64,000 nt of DNA from positions 992,001 through 1,056,000 of the forward strand of contig NZ_CP159485.1 in assembly GCF_040515995.1 (NCBI RefSeq). Direction: 5' to 3'. The position numbers were made by a program, and so were the translations under genes. This document shows positions 1 to 8,854 of this stretch, one piece after another (within the stretch, counting starts at the first letter, position 1; each line of letters begins with the position of its first letter). The notes beneath the pieces are model-generated. The model did no database searches and was not told where the DNA came from. It saw only the letters and a program-made list of their open reading frames with translations. The DNA is from Proteinivorax hydrogeniformans (GTDB lineage: Bacteria > Bacillota > Proteinivoracia > Proteinivoracales > Proteinivoracaceae).

Positions 1-163
1 TAAAGAACCAACAAAACCATTTAGAGACTTCTTACTAAGTGAAGTAAGATATAACGCCCTTCTAAAAACCAATCCTGAAACTGCTGAAGATCTATTTGCA
101 AAATCCGAGGAAGATGCAAAAGAAAGATATCAGCGTTATCTAAACCTAGCTAACCAAAAATAG
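1..163 (+). CDS. nifJ: Pyruvate:ferredoxin oxidoreductase, C-terminal fragment
   Basis: The window opens inside a gene read in the frame starting at base 2 and ending with TAG at 161-163. The visible 53 residues include FRDFLLSEVRY and EEDAKERYQRYLNLA. They match the C-terminal tail of homodimeric pyruvate:ferredoxin oxidoreductase and align well with the end of the complete PFOR at 40-43.5 kb in this window (KDFLHSEIRY, QNAKERYQTYKRLAE). The enzyme would convert pyruvate, CoA and oxidised ferredoxin to acetyl-CoA, CO2 and reduced ferredoxin. Only the last few percent of the gene is present, so a related 2-oxoacid oxidoreductase cannot be excluded. A strong terminator follows, so it ends its transcription unit. 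Confidence 0.75.
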   Translation, partial: KEPTKPFRDFLLSEVRYNALLKTNPETAEDLFAKSEEDAKERYQRYLNLANQK

Positions 164-174
164 ATAACTAACTA

Positions 175-203
175 AAAACCCATTGCCATCGGCAATGGGT
201 TTT
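175..203 (+). terminator. Intrinsic terminator after the PFOR fragment
   Basis: An 11-bp hairpin (AACCCATTGCC, loop ATC, GGCAATGGGTT) is followed by a T run, 12 nt after the stop codon. Confidence 0.85.
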
Positions 204-291
204 GCTATAAGTATAATGCCTCATAAATTAGAATAAGTATAATAATAGTCAAAGCTGGGAATCCTACTGTAGTGGTGTAACCTGCCTCTAT

Positions 292-320
292 TTGACAATT
301 AAAGGTATAGACTATATAAT
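292..320 (+). promoter_or_regulatory. Sigma-A promoter for the phasin-ubiB operon
   Basis: TTGACA at 292-297 and TATAAT at 315-320 are both perfect consensus, separated by 17 bp. The only genes immediately downstream are the phasin-like gene and ubiB. The TTG at 292 belongs to the -35 box and should not be read as a start codon. Confidence 0.85.
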
Positions 321-357
321 CATGCCAAAACCAAATATACAAAGGGGGTTTAAACAT

Positions 358-663
358 ATGGGAACACTTAAGAAAATATTGTTAGCCGGTTTAGGAACTG
401 CCACTTATACCTATGAAAAAGCTAATGAAATGGTAGATGAAATGGTGGATAAAGGTGAGCTAACGGTTCAACAAGGCAAAGAATTAAATCAAGAGCTAAA
501 AAACAAATTTAGTCAAAAAGCAAACCAAACATCTGAGGAATTTGTAGAACTAAACACCGTTAAAGCGCTTATAGATAAACTAAACCTGGCCAAAAAAGAA
601 GACATCGAACGACTAGAGGCTAGAATTGAAAAGCTAGAGGGGGAAGAAGATACCTTGTCATAA
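358..663 (+). CDS. Phasin-like coiled-coil protein (COG3937 type)
   Basis: A 101-residue, charged, helical protein with a short hydrophobic N-terminus (residues 6-14), a linker, and a C-terminal coiled coil ending in a run of E/K residues. Proteins of this kind are annotated as polyhydroxyalkanoate-synthesis-regulator phasins and are often found directly upstream of ubiB/aarF, as here. The chosen ATG at 358 has a good ribosome binding site (AAAGGGGG at 340-347); a longer frame back to 292 would start inside the -35 box. The gene is cotranscribed with ubiB, 16 bp downstream, and its stop codon lies inside a hairpin discussed separately. Biochemical role unknown; a link to membrane or lipid biology is inferred only from the neighbour. 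Confidence 0.7.
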   Translation: MGTLKKILLAGLGTATYTYEKANEMVDEMVDKGELTVQQGKELNQELKNKFSQKANQTSEEFVELNTVKALIDKLNLAKKEDIERLEARIEKLEGEEDTLS

Positions 664-680
664 AGGTATCTTCTAAGCTA
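637..680 (+). promoter_or_regulatory. Hairpin that brings a distant Shine-Dalgarno next to the ubiB start
   Basis: The ubiB ATG at 680 has no close ribosome binding site. A strong one, GAGGGGG, sits at 637-643. Between them is a perfect 12-bp inverted repeat (645-656 with 663-674, loop of 6). Folding it leaves only about 6 nt between the Shine-Dalgarno and ATG. The hairpin also contains the stop codon of the upstream gene. Confidence 0.6.
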
Positions 681-2269
681 TGGAGACTAAAACAAATAGA
701 CAAAGGTTTCAACAGATTGTTTCGGTATTTGTTAAACACGGCGTGAAAGATGGAGTGGCAAATCCTCGCCAGATAAGAAAAGCTTTTGAAGAACTAGGAC
801 CAACCTTTATAAAAGTAGGTCAAATACTTTCAACAAGACCGGATATTTTATCTCCTGAATACATAAATGAATTTCAAAAATTACAAGACAAAGTTCAAAA
901 GTTAGATGAAGACCAAGTAAAACAAATACTAGAAAAAGAGATAAATATCGATGTATACACAGAGTTTAATCACTTTGAATTAGAACCGCTAGCTACAGCT
1001 TCGATAGCGCAGGTGCATACAGCAGAACTAAAAAGCGGTGAAAAAGTAGTACTTAAAATAAAAAGGCCTAAAATAGAAAAAGCTATGGCCCAAGATCTTC
1101 ATATTTTAAAAAGGTTAACTTTATTTTTGCAAATCCTCCCTAATCTAATAAGAACCGAAGTTATTAAAGCTGATGAAATGATAGAAGAGCTATGGGAGCA
1201 CTTATTACAGGAGTTAGACTTTATAAACGAGGCAAAGAACATAAAAAAGTTTCATGAAAACAACAAAGAATTTAAATTTATAAAAACCCCAAAAGTAATT
1301 GAGCAATATACTACAAGAAACTTATTAGTTTTAGAATATATAGACGGTATTAAGCTTAGTGATACTAAGCTGCTAGAAGAAAAGGGGTACTATCTAGACG
1401 ATATAATCGAAAAACTCGCCTATAGCTTTGCTCATCAAGTGCTAGAGGATGGCTTCTTTCACGGAGACCCGCACCCCGGTAACATTATAATATCAAATAA
1501 TAAAATAGCATTTATTGACTTCGGTGCCATGGGCACAATTTCTCGGGGACAACGAAATGATTTCAATATGCTTCTTAATTCAATAGTGACTAACGATATA
1601 GACAAGATGCTAGAAAGCATACTGCGAATAGGAGTTGTCAAAGGTCCTATTGATAAAACTCGACTATCTAATGACCTAGAGGTTATTTATAACAGCTATG
1701 CCAATCAACCTATCAACGAAATAGATGTAGTAACAGCTATCCAAGATAATTTTGATGTTTGTCTAGATAATAACATAGCTGTCCCTAAAAACGTCGCTTT
1801 GCTAGCAAAAGCTATGCTAACCTTAGAGGGTGTAATATCAGAGATTACACCAGAATTTAATGCCATAGAGTTAATAGCGCCATATGCTCGAAAGCAAATG
1901 TTAAAACCAGAGAACATAAAAAAAGAGACATTAAATCAAATAAAAGGCCTGTATAAAACCGCCTCAGCAGGTCTAAAGATACCTCAAACTATGCTCGATG
2001 TCTTAAAAAAGCTGTCCAGAAATGATATTAAAGTGCAAATGGAGCACACAAACTTAGAGCGGGGAATTAGAGAAATAGCAAAAACAGGAAACCGAATAGT
2101 TTTTGGCCTAATTACATCATCGCTTTTAATGGCCTCATCCATTGTGATTGTAGCCGATGCAGGCCCCAACCTATATGGTGTTTCAGCCATAGGTTTAGTT
2201 GGTTATCTAACCGCTGGATTTATGGGGTTAGTGCTGTTGATATTTATAATAAGATCTGGGAAAATGTAA
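680..2269 (+). CDS. ubiB: UbiB/AarF (ABC1) family atypical protein kinase
   Basis: A 529-residue protein with the ABC1 kinase-like fold. The KxGQ-type motif FIKVGQILSTRPD is near residue 45, an ATP-binding lysine lies in VVLKIKRP (about 125), the catalytic-loop motif HGDPHPGN is near 265, and FIDFGAMG (the DFG equivalent) follows near 280. The last 45 residues form two hydrophobic helices, so the protein is membrane anchored, as in the family. UbiB proteins support isoprenoid quinone or other membrane-lipid metabolism; the substrate in a non-respiring clostridium is unclear. It is the second gene of an operon with the phasin-like gene and appears translationally coupled through the hairpin at the junction. 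Confidence 0.88.
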   Translation: METKTNRQRFQQIVSVFVKHGVKDGVANPRQIRKAFEELGPTFIKVGQILSTRPDILSPEYINEFQKLQDKVQKLDEDQVKQILEKEINIDVYTEFNHFELEPLATASIAQVHTAELKSGEKVVLKIKRPKIEKAMAQDLHILKRLTLFLQILPNLIRTEVIKADEMIEELWEHLLQELDFINEAKNIKKFHENNKEFKFIKTPKVIEQYTTRNLLVLEYIDGIKLSDTKLLEEKGYYLDDIIEKLAYSFAHQVLEDGFFHGDPHPGNIIISNNKIAFIDFGAMGTISRGQRNDFNMLLNSIVTNDIDKMLESILRIGVVKGPIDKTRLSNDLEVIYNSYANQPINEIDVVTAIQDNFDVCLDNNIAVPKNVALLAKAMLTLEGVISEITPEFNAIELIAPYARKQMLKPENIKKETLNQIKGLYKTASAGLKIPQTMLDVLKKLSRNDIKVQMEHTNLERGIREIAKTGNRIVFGLITSSLLMASSIVIVADAGPNLYGVSAIGLVGYLTAGFMGLVLLIFIIRSGKM

Positions 2270-2310
2270 AAACTCAAATCCTCTGTAAAAACTAAGAGGG
2301 TTTGAGTTTT
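2268..2310 (+). terminator. Intrinsic terminator after ubiB
   Basis: The stem AAACTCAAATCCTCT pairs with AGAGGGTTTGAGTTT (one wobble) around a 10-nt loop, beginning at the stop codon and ending in TTTT. Confidence 0.85.
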
Positions 2311-2399
2311 ATTTATAAAAAGTGAAAAAGCCTATTTTATTATTTGTAAAATTCATATAAAATGGATGTAAGAAAGATTTACTGAGGAGAGAAACCTAA

Positions 2400-3956
2400 A
2401 TGAACCTGAATAACTTTTATGTAACTCAAAGAGAGCAAATCAATGACATGCTTTTAACGTTGCTAGAATATAGGGAAAAACAAACGGCAGATTCTAGGGA
2501 GAAACTTACAAACTTTTTTGCAGATCTGTCTGAGCAGAGCTGTCAATTAGAGCTAGAGGAACTTCACCTTTTAGCAGATAACTGCCAAAAGTGGTTAAAA
2601 GTTGACAAAAAATCATGGAGTGAAAAGCATTACTCATATTCTTTGCTTTTATTAGGGGTGGCCAAACTTTACAGAAAGCTAGATGAGTTGCTTAAAAAAG
2701 AAAATGACCATATTAACCATGAATATACCAAATTTAAATATACTGGGAATATACTTATAGTAGACGAAGATGTAGTAACCTTAGATACATTAGACACCGT
2801 ATTTAACCAAGAGGGATACAAAGTTAACATAGCTTCCACAGCAGAAAAAGCATTAGAAGTTGTGGAACATCAGGTTATAGACATAGTTGTAGCTGACGCA
2901 GGTGTACAAGCCCCTGGTGGCTTGGAGCTGATTGATCTAATAAAAAAATCATCACCTTATACAGCTATAATATTACTATCCAAGTCGGAAAATTTACAGC
3001 TTAAAGTGACAGCTTTACAAAAGGGAGTGGAAGACTTTTTGGTAAAGCCGATTCAGGATTTAGAGCTTAGAGCTCGGGCAGAGCAAATACTCAAAAAGAA
3101 AGAACATCAGCAAATGGATTTAAATACAGACAGCTTAACTGGAGCCTATACAAAAAGGTATTTTAGTTCGATATCAAAAGATATAGACAAGTTTTCTTTA
3201 GCATTTTTAGATCTTGATAATTTTAAAAAAGTAAACGACACCTATGGCCATTTAACGGGGGATAAAGTCCTAGCTGAGTTTTGTCAGCTTATCAAAAAAA
3301 ATATCCGTTATGATGATATGCTGTTTAGATTTGGGGGAGATGAATTTGTGCTGGTGTTTCCCAACACCAGTCAAAAAGATGCTTTAAATATCTTAAAAAA
3401 GCTAAAAAAAGTCATCGCCTCAAATAAAATAAAACATGACGACAAACAAGTAATTGAGGTAAATTTCAGCTGTGGAATATCTGAAAAACAACACAAAAAT
3501 GAAAGGCTAGAAGACATCTTAGATAGAGCGGACAAAGGATTATATGCAGTTAAAAATAAATCCAAAAACGGTATAGTAATTTATAATAATGAAAATACAA
3601 ACATCCAAGAAAAAAATGCCATTTTAGCAATCAATGACCCTATAATGGCCAAACTTTTATCCAATCGTCTAAAAAAATTGGACCTAACAGTTAGCTATGC
3701 GACAGATGGCCATCAAACGAGCAGCTTACTTACTGAGGTAACCCCAGACATAACCATTGTTGACATAAACCTACCATCTATTGACCATTCTAACCTATTT
3801 GATAAAATTTCACATAAAACCACTAAATCGCTAATATTAGGGGAAACAAATGACAAACAACTAATTCTCGAAGCCTTAAAGATGGGCATGGATGATTACA
3901 TAATAAAACCATTTACATTAAGAGAGTTAGAAGACAGAATAAAAAGGATACTATAA
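2400..3956 (+). CDS. Diguanylate cyclase response regulator (REC-GGDEF-REC)
   Basis: A 518-residue cytoplasmic signalling protein. Residues 1-110 are helical and unassigned. A receiver domain follows (ILIVDED near 117, phosphoacceptor region VVADAG, LVKP near 217). Next comes a GGDEF domain with an intact RFGGDEFVLVFP active site, and an RxxD inhibitory site (RYDD) exactly five residues upstream, so product feedback is expected. The C-terminus is a second receiver (VDINLPS, IIKPF) whose acidic pocket is thin (only one D in AINDP), so its phosphorylation is less certain. The protein should make cyclic di-GMP from two GTP. No histidine kinase is adjacent. ATG 2400 is preceded by GAGGAGAG. The gene stands alone between nagB and the ubiB terminator. 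Confidence 0.88.
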   Translation: MNLNNFYVTQREQINDMLLTLLEYREKQTADSREKLTNFFADLSEQSCQLELEELHLLADNCQKWLKVDKKSWSEKHYSYSLLLLGVAKLYRKLDELLKKENDHINHEYTKFKYTGNILIVDEDVVTLDTLDTVFNQEGYKVNIASTAEKALEVVEHQVIDIVVADAGVQAPGGLELIDLIKKSSPYTAIILLSKSENLQLKVTALQKGVEDFLVKPIQDLELRARAEQILKKKEHQQMDLNTDSLTGAYTKRYFSSISKDIDKFSLAFLDLDNFKKVNDTYGHLTGDKVLAEFCQLIKKNIRYDDMLFRFGGDEFVLVFPNTSQKDALNILKKLKKVIASNKIKHDDKQVIEVNFSCGISEKQHKNERLEDILDRADKGLYAVKNKSKNGIVIYNNENTNIQEKNAILAINDPIMAKLLSNRLKKLDLTVSYATDGHQTSSLLTEVTPDITIVDINLPSIDHSNLFDKISHKTTKSLILGETNDKQLILEALKMGMDDYIIKPFTLRELEDRIKRIL

Positions 3957-4038
3957 AATTAAAAACAGAAAAGCACTTAAAAAAACAAGCCTGTTAAATT
4001 TAAGGCAAGTTATAAATGTAAATAGGAGGGCTATAAAT

Positions 4039-4767
4039 TTGCGAATAATCATAGAAAAAGATTATAACTCATTATCAAAAACAGCGTCGCTTTTAGTGGC
4101 TAGTCAAACTGTGCTAAAGCCAGACTCAGTACTAGGCTTAGCTACTGGTAGTACGCCACTAGGAATGTATAATAACTTGATAGAAATGTATAAGAGAAAA
4201 GAGGTGGACTTTTCAAAAGTCACAACCTTTAACCTAGATGAATATTATGGTCTCTCTGCCAATCACCCGCAAAGCTACAATACATACATGCGCGAAAATT
4301 TCTTTGACCATATAAATATTCCTCCCAGTCAGTTTTATCTTCCTAAGGGAGATACCGAAAACGTCACAAGTGAGTGCTATAAATATGAGGAAAAGATTGC
4401 ACAGGCTGGAGGAATTGATTTTCAGGTGCTAGGAATTGGAGAAAATGGCCATATAGGGTTTAATGAGCCGGATGAGAGTTTAAACGTCCAGACTAATCTA
4501 GTGGATTTAACTCCACAAACTATCCAGGCAAATAGCAGATTTTTCGACTCCTTTGAGGAAGTTCCCAAACAAGCTATATCCATAGGAATAGCAACAATAA
4601 TGAAAGCAAAAAAAATACTGCTTTTGGCTTCAGGAGAAAACAAAGCAGAGGCCATAGCTCAAATGACATCTGGATACGTAACAACAAAGGTGCCGGCATC
4701 GCTGCTACAAACTCATCAAGATGTAATTCTTTTAGTAGATGAAAAGGCTGGTAAACTCTTAAGGTAA
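4039..4767 (+). CDS. nagB: Glucosamine-6-phosphate deaminase
   Basis: A 242-residue cytosolic enzyme that converts glucosamine 6-phosphate to fructose 6-phosphate and ammonia, feeding amino sugars into glycolysis. Diagnostic motifs are GLATGSTPLGMY near residue 33, NLDEYYGL near 68, and GIGENGHIGFNEP near 132, which holds the catalytic region. The length is typical for NagB. The start is TTG at 4039, eight bases after a strong AGGAGGG; no better start is close. No nagA or transport genes are adjacent. Downstream lies the long repeat-filled gap. Confidence 0.93.
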   Translation: MRIIIEKDYNSLSKTASLLVASQTVLKPDSVLGLATGSTPLGMYNNLIEMYKRKEVDFSKVTTFNLDEYYGLSANHPQSYNTYMRENFFDHINIPPSQFYLPKGDTENVTSECYKYEEKIAQAGGIDFQVLGIGENGHIGFNEPDESLNVQTNLVDLTPQTIQANSRFFDSFEEVPKQAISIGIATIMKAKKILLLASGENKAEAIAQMTSGYVTTKVPASLLQTHQDVILLVDEKAGKLLR

Positions 4768-6178
4768 AGATGGGCGAGCGTTTTAAAACCATCTATCGCC
4801 AGAGGCATTTCTAAAAGTCATCCTTCTTCTATCTCACTAGTTTCCTGATGTCATCCTGAGCTTGCCGAAGGATCCAGCCCGCAAGGGCGCTAATTATAAA
4901 CCCTAATTGGTCACGGTAAAGATTACGATACAAGCTACATGCTTGGTCCAAGCCCGTTCATAAAAGGTATTCATGATGGTAAGCCCCTGCTAAGATAACA
5001 CTGTCAATCTGAACCATACCATAACCAAATAGGGGGCTCTCATCCATCTTCTATCTTACTGGTTTCCTGAGGTCATCCTGAGCTACGCCGAAGGATCTAG
5101 CCCGCAAGGGCGGAAGCCCCACACAAATGACAAACTCACGTAGGTCAGTTCAGGGTTTGTAATTTACTTCTGGGCTAAGGTAGTCCCCTGCTGTTTTTCC
5201 ACATGCTCGACACCTTTGGCTTATAAGTCGACATGTCCATGTCTCTGACGTCAATGAAAGATAGCTTAACGCCAAAGGCTTACTCACAGGGAAAAAAGAC
5301 GCAGATGACTAATACGCCCTGCCAGCAAATGACAAACCCTTCAGTAGGCTAAGCGGTCTACCCCTATCAAACTATCCAACTATCTTCTATCTTCCTGGTT
5401 TCCTGATGTCATCCTGAGCCACGCCGAAGGATCTAGCCCACAAGGGCGCAAGCCCCACACAAATGTCAAACCCACGTAGGTCAGTTCAGGGTTTGTCATT
5501 TACTTCTGGGCTAAGGTAGTCCCCTGCTGTTTTTCCACATGCTTGACACCTTTGGCTTATAAGTCGACATGTCCATGTCTCTGACGTCAATGAAAGATAG
5601 CTTAACGCCAAAGGCTTACTCACAGGGAAAAAAGACGCAGATGACTAATACGCCCTGCCAGTAAATGACAAACCCTTCAGTAGGCTAAGTGGTTATTCAC
5701 TTTTTACAGCTTAGCAGGTAATTCAATACCTGCGGACATCGAAGCCCAAATGGTTCCTACTTCCAACTTCCCACTTCTCACTACTACTACAATACGCCCT
5801 GCCACTAAATGACAAACCCTTCAGTAAGCTCAAGCGGTCTACTCCTATCCAACTAACCAACTATCTTACTAGTTTCCTGATGTCATCCTGAGCTACGCCG
5901 AAGGATCTAGCCCGCAAGGGCGCAAGCCCCACACAACGAACCCCACCTTCCGTTTCCGCTTCCCACTTTCCACCTTACACTTCATTTAAGCTCCTGCTTT
6001 TATCCAGCAAATAACGGTTCTAATCATCAAAAGTAGATGATTAGAACCGTTTTTTACTGTTTACCTATATTTGCCCAGCCTCATATTTTTAAATAGATGT
6101 TAAAACAATCACATAATTATTAACAACCAACATTTATAGTGATACAATAACTTTAATACGTTAAAAGAAGGTGAAAAA
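4768..6178. repeat. Gene-free repeat region with a 336-bp tandem repeat
   Basis: No credible gene is present. Positions 5046-5381 and 5382 to about 5697 are near-identical tandem copies (336-bp period). Partial copies sit at about 4811-4890 and 5791-5936. Each full unit begins near the dispersed motif GTCATCCTGAGC...GCCGAAGGATC, seen four times (about 4850, 5072, 5408, 5882). It also carries an inner long-range stem CCTTTGGC / GCCAAAGG (5213-5220 with 5271-5278) enclosing the palindrome GACATG-TC-CATGTC. The segment 4897-5060 is an inverted copy of sequence at about 21.3-21.44 kb. The conserved stem between copies could mean a structured RNA or simply recent duplication. Base composition is higher in G+C than flanking genes. 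Confidence 0.8.
6013..6055. repeat. Dispersed hairpin element, copy 1
   Basis: A 16-bp stem (AACGGTTCTAATCATC with GATGATTAGAACCGTT) is followed by T residues. It is one of three related hairpins in the window (others at 21171 and 57551). Its left flank (5940-6000) is the reverse complement of the right flank of copy 2. It could terminate transcription, but no gene lies just upstream. Confidence 0.75.
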
Positions 6179-6919
6179 ATGTTAAAAGTAACAAATATGC
6201 ACAAAAATTACGGAGATCTAAAAGCTGTGCAAGGAATAGACTTTGAAGTAAGGCCGGGGGAGATACTAGGTTTTTTAGGCCCTAATGGAGCCGGCAAAAC
6301 TACCACTATCAAAATATGTAGCGGGCTTTTGCTGCCCACAGAAGGGGAAGTAACCCTCTGTGACTATGACATTGTAAAGGAACCAACACAGGCAAAAAAA
6401 CAACTAGGTTATGTTCCAGACGATCCATTTTTGTATGAAAAACTAACAGGGCGCCAATTCTTAGAATTTGTTGGGGAAATCTACGATATTAACCCTCAAA
6501 ATAGGCACCAGAAGATTGAGGATATGATGGAACAATTAGAGCTTACAGATAAAGCAGATGAACTTATAGGAAGCTACTCTCGCGGCATGAAAAGGAAAAT
6601 CGCGCTAATGGCAGGGATTATACACTCACCTAAAGTTCTGCTACTAGATGAACCGACTTTAGGCTTAGATGCAGTTAGCGCCAAAAAAGCTAAGGATATA
6701 ATTAAAGAAATGGCATACAAAAAAAATACAGCGGTGCTGCTGACAACCCATGTAATGGAAATAGCAGAGCAAATATGCGATCGCATAGCGGTAATAAACA
6801 AAGGCAAGCTAGTAGCAGTGGGCACTCTAGAAGAGCTACAGCAAAAAGCAAAAGATGGCACAACACTAGAAGAAGTCTTTGTTAATATAACCAAACAACA
6901 AACGTCGGATTTAGGGTAG
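6179..6919 (+). CDS. ABC transporter ATP-binding protein
   Basis: A 246-residue nucleotide-binding subunit. Walker A is GPNGAGKTTTIK near residue 34, the signature is YSRGMKRK near 137, Walker B is VLLLDEPTLGLD near 158, and the H-loop is LLTTHVME near 190. The sequence type (CcmA/NatA-like, COG1131) is typical of ABC-2 exporters. ATG 6179 follows GAAGGTG. The permease gene begins 10 bp after its stop, so the two form one exporter operon. Substrate not deducible; drugs, peptides, sodium or cell-envelope components are all possible for this family. Confidence 0.9.
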   Translation: MLKVTNMHKNYGDLKAVQGIDFEVRPGEILGFLGPNGAGKTTTIKICSGLLLPTEGEVTLCDYDIVKEPTQAKKQLGYVPDDPFLYEKLTGRQFLEFVGEIYDINPQNRHQKIEDMMEQLELTDKADELIGSYSRGMKRKIALMAGIIHSPKVLLLDEPTLGLDAVSAKKAKDIIKEMAYKKNTAVLLTTHVMEIAEQICDRIAVINKGKLVAVGTLEELQQKAKDGTTLEEVFVNITKQQTSDLG

Positions 6920-6929
6920 GTGACTAGCG

Positions 6930-8567
6930 ATGAATAACCTAACTCTGCTTTATAAAATCCAATGGAAGATGTTTGTAAACCGCTTTTTTAGAGACAAAAA
7001 ACAAACGGCCATATCAGGCTTAGCTGCACTTGCCATTTTAGCGGTGGTAGCTGCTGTGATTTGGTTTTTTCGAGGACGGTTCTTTTATGATTTAGGACAG
7101 GGCAGCTATAAGGAAATACAACTAGCCTTGGCTATCGTTTTTTCTATCACTCTTATGATTATGTTTGCTTTTCAGTTTTTTGCAAGCCTTATAAACTTAG
7201 TGTCTAACTTTTATAAGTCCCCAGACATTAACTATTTGGTATCTACTCCACTGCCATCAGGGCTTGTGTTAATGTATAAGCTCATAAACCATACATTTAA
7301 AAGTATAGGTAAAGAAGCAGTATTTTTCTTCCCGCTATATATAGCCATAGCTATATCTATAAATGCAACAGCATTATTTTATATAATACTGCCAATAACC
7401 TATATTATAGTGGCAGCGATAGCGTCAAGTTTAGGAATCATATTCGGCATGATATTTTTACGTAAGTTTTCAATTAGAATTTATAGGTATTTAGTAAACA
7501 TAGGAAATTTTATAGTTATCGCTGCGGTTTGGTTGCTTGCTCTTAACTTTATAACAATACCTGAACCCCTAGGGAAAATTGCAGAATTTATTTTAACAAG
7601 AGAAAATATAGCCCTTATTATTCCCTTTATATCAGGAGCTGAGCTATTATCAAATACTGCCCTAGGACTTGAGTTAACAGCGCTAAAACCATTGGCATAC
7701 CTACTTGGAGTAGCTGCAGTCCTTATAGTATTAACCTACTACACAGCAAAGCATAACTTCTACGCTGGGTGGATGAACAGTACACACGTTGCAGAAAAGA
7801 AAACAACACCCATGCAGAAAAAACACAAGAAAACTGCCACAAAAAATTCGCACCCAATTTTAAGCCTGACAAAGTATGAGTTCATAAGAGCATCTAAAAA
7901 CTATGACATTATGGCAGGGGCGCTACTTTTTTACGCACTGTATATAGGTATGATGTTTTACTTAAATACATCTGACATGGAATTTAAATTAGCAGCAGCC
8001 ATCGCCATGGCAGCAGGGATGTTTTTTATATCCACTGGAACTGCCGTGCCATTTGTAAGTAGCGAAATAACCAAAAACCCACAAACAGCCAAATTCCAAT
8101 ACTCAACAATGAAGTTTTTACCTTTAAAATCAAAAGATATCCTATCAGCAAGAATTTTAATGATATTTATTCCTACGTTAGTAGTGCTGACCATAGGTTT
8201 GACAACCCTAGCAATTTCCTTAGATCAGACACTAACAGTAATCCTTATAGCTAACCTTTTGCAGCTTTTTATCCTAATAGGATATGTAACACTTAGTCAA
8301 GCATACGAGGTTATGTACTACCAACGCTTTTTTGAAAACCAAAAGTTTATAGGAGGACTAATATCACTGCTAGCACCAATAGTTTACCAACTATTAACCA
8401 TAGGCCTTTTCATCCTATATCAATTAAAACCACTATTTCCAAACCTATGGCTAAACCCAATCCTAAACATACCAACCCTGGTAGCAATAGCAACACTAAC
8501 AATACTCTGTCAACTAACATACACCTATAACTTAGGCAAAAAAGCCTGGGATAAGATGGAGTTTTAG
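6930..8567 (+). CDS. ABC-2-type exporter permease, large polytopic
   Basis: A 545-residue integral membrane protein with many hydrophobic segments (for example residues 30-48, 68-92, 125-175, 190-205, 255-272, 330-350, 370-390, 415-470 and 480-540), separated by a basic cytoplasmic loop around 285-305 (KKTTPMQKKHKKTATK). It is about twice the size of simple ABC-2 permeases and resembles the large fused permease subunits paired with CcmA-like ATPases in Firmicutes. It should form the membrane channel for the ATPase encoded just upstream. A strong terminator follows. Substrate unknown. Confidence 0.8.
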   Translation: MNNLTLLYKIQWKMFVNRFFRDKKQTAISGLAALAILAVVAAVIWFFRGRFFYDLGQGSYKEIQLALAIVFSITLMIMFAFQFFASLINLVSNFYKSPDINYLVSTPLPSGLVLMYKLINHTFKSIGKEAVFFFPLYIAIAISINATALFYIILPITYIIVAAIASSLGIIFGMIFLRKFSIRIYRYLVNIGNFIVIAAVWLLALNFITIPEPLGKIAEFILTRENIALIIPFISGAELLSNTALGLELTALKPLAYLLGVAAVLIVLTYYTAKHNFYAGWMNSTHVAEKKTTPMQKKHKKTATKNSHPILSLTKYEFIRASKNYDIMAGALLFYALYIGMMFYLNTSDMEFKLAAAIAMAAGMFFISTGTAVPFVSSEITKNPQTAKFQYSTMKFLPLKSKDILSARILMIFIPTLVVLTIGLTTLAISLDQTLTVILIANLLQLFILIGYVTLSQAYEVMYYQRFFENQKFIGGLISLLAPIVYQLLTIGLFILYQLKPLFPNLWLNPILNIPTLVAIATLTILCQLTYTYNLGKKAWDKMEF

Positions 8568-8610
8568 GATAGCAGGAGGATAGCAGGAGATAGGAGAATA
8601 AAATAAATTA

Positions 8611-8667
8611 AAAAAAGAAAGCAAAAAGATGCGAGATAAAGGCGCACCTTTTTGCTTTCTTTTTTAG
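8611..8667 (+). terminator. Terminator of the ABC exporter operon
   Basis: AAAAAAGAAAGCAAAAAG pairs with CTTTTTGCTTTCTTTTTT through a long stem with an inner GCG/CGC segment, ending in a T run. It separates the exporter from the cas promoter. Confidence 0.85.
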
Positions 8668-8702
8668 TGCATTTTTATAAAAGATAAAAGTTAAAAAAGT
8701 TT

Positions 8703-8743
8703 TTTTCTTTTGACATAATGTTGTCAAAAGAAAAGTATATAAT
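8703..8743 (+). promoter_or_regulatory. cas operon promoter with a 13-bp palindromic operator
   Basis: A perfect 13-bp inverted repeat (8703-8715 and 8722-8734, 6-bp gap; core CTTTTGACA-N6-TGTCAAAAG) carries TTGACA in its left arm. It is followed at once by TATATAAT, with the -10 candidate TATAAT at 8738-8743. The distance from TTGACA to the -10 is 20-22 bp, longer than normal. A palindrome inside an overlong spacer resembles MerR-type promoters, but the regulator is not identified. The T-rich start also adjoins the upstream terminator by 36 bp. Confidence 0.65.
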
Positions 8744-8854
8744 TTTCTTAAAATTAAGCAGGGTAAAATTGGTATATGGAGAAGTAGTACAAAAGACTTT
8801 AACTATCTCAAATTCGAAACACTCAATTTTTAAAAATAGTTAGGGGGGCTAGTA

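Noticed and set aside
292-357. N-terminal extension of the phasin-like gene from TTG 292
   Set aside because: TTG 292 is the -35 box of a consensus promoter; ATG 358 has the proper ribosome binding site.
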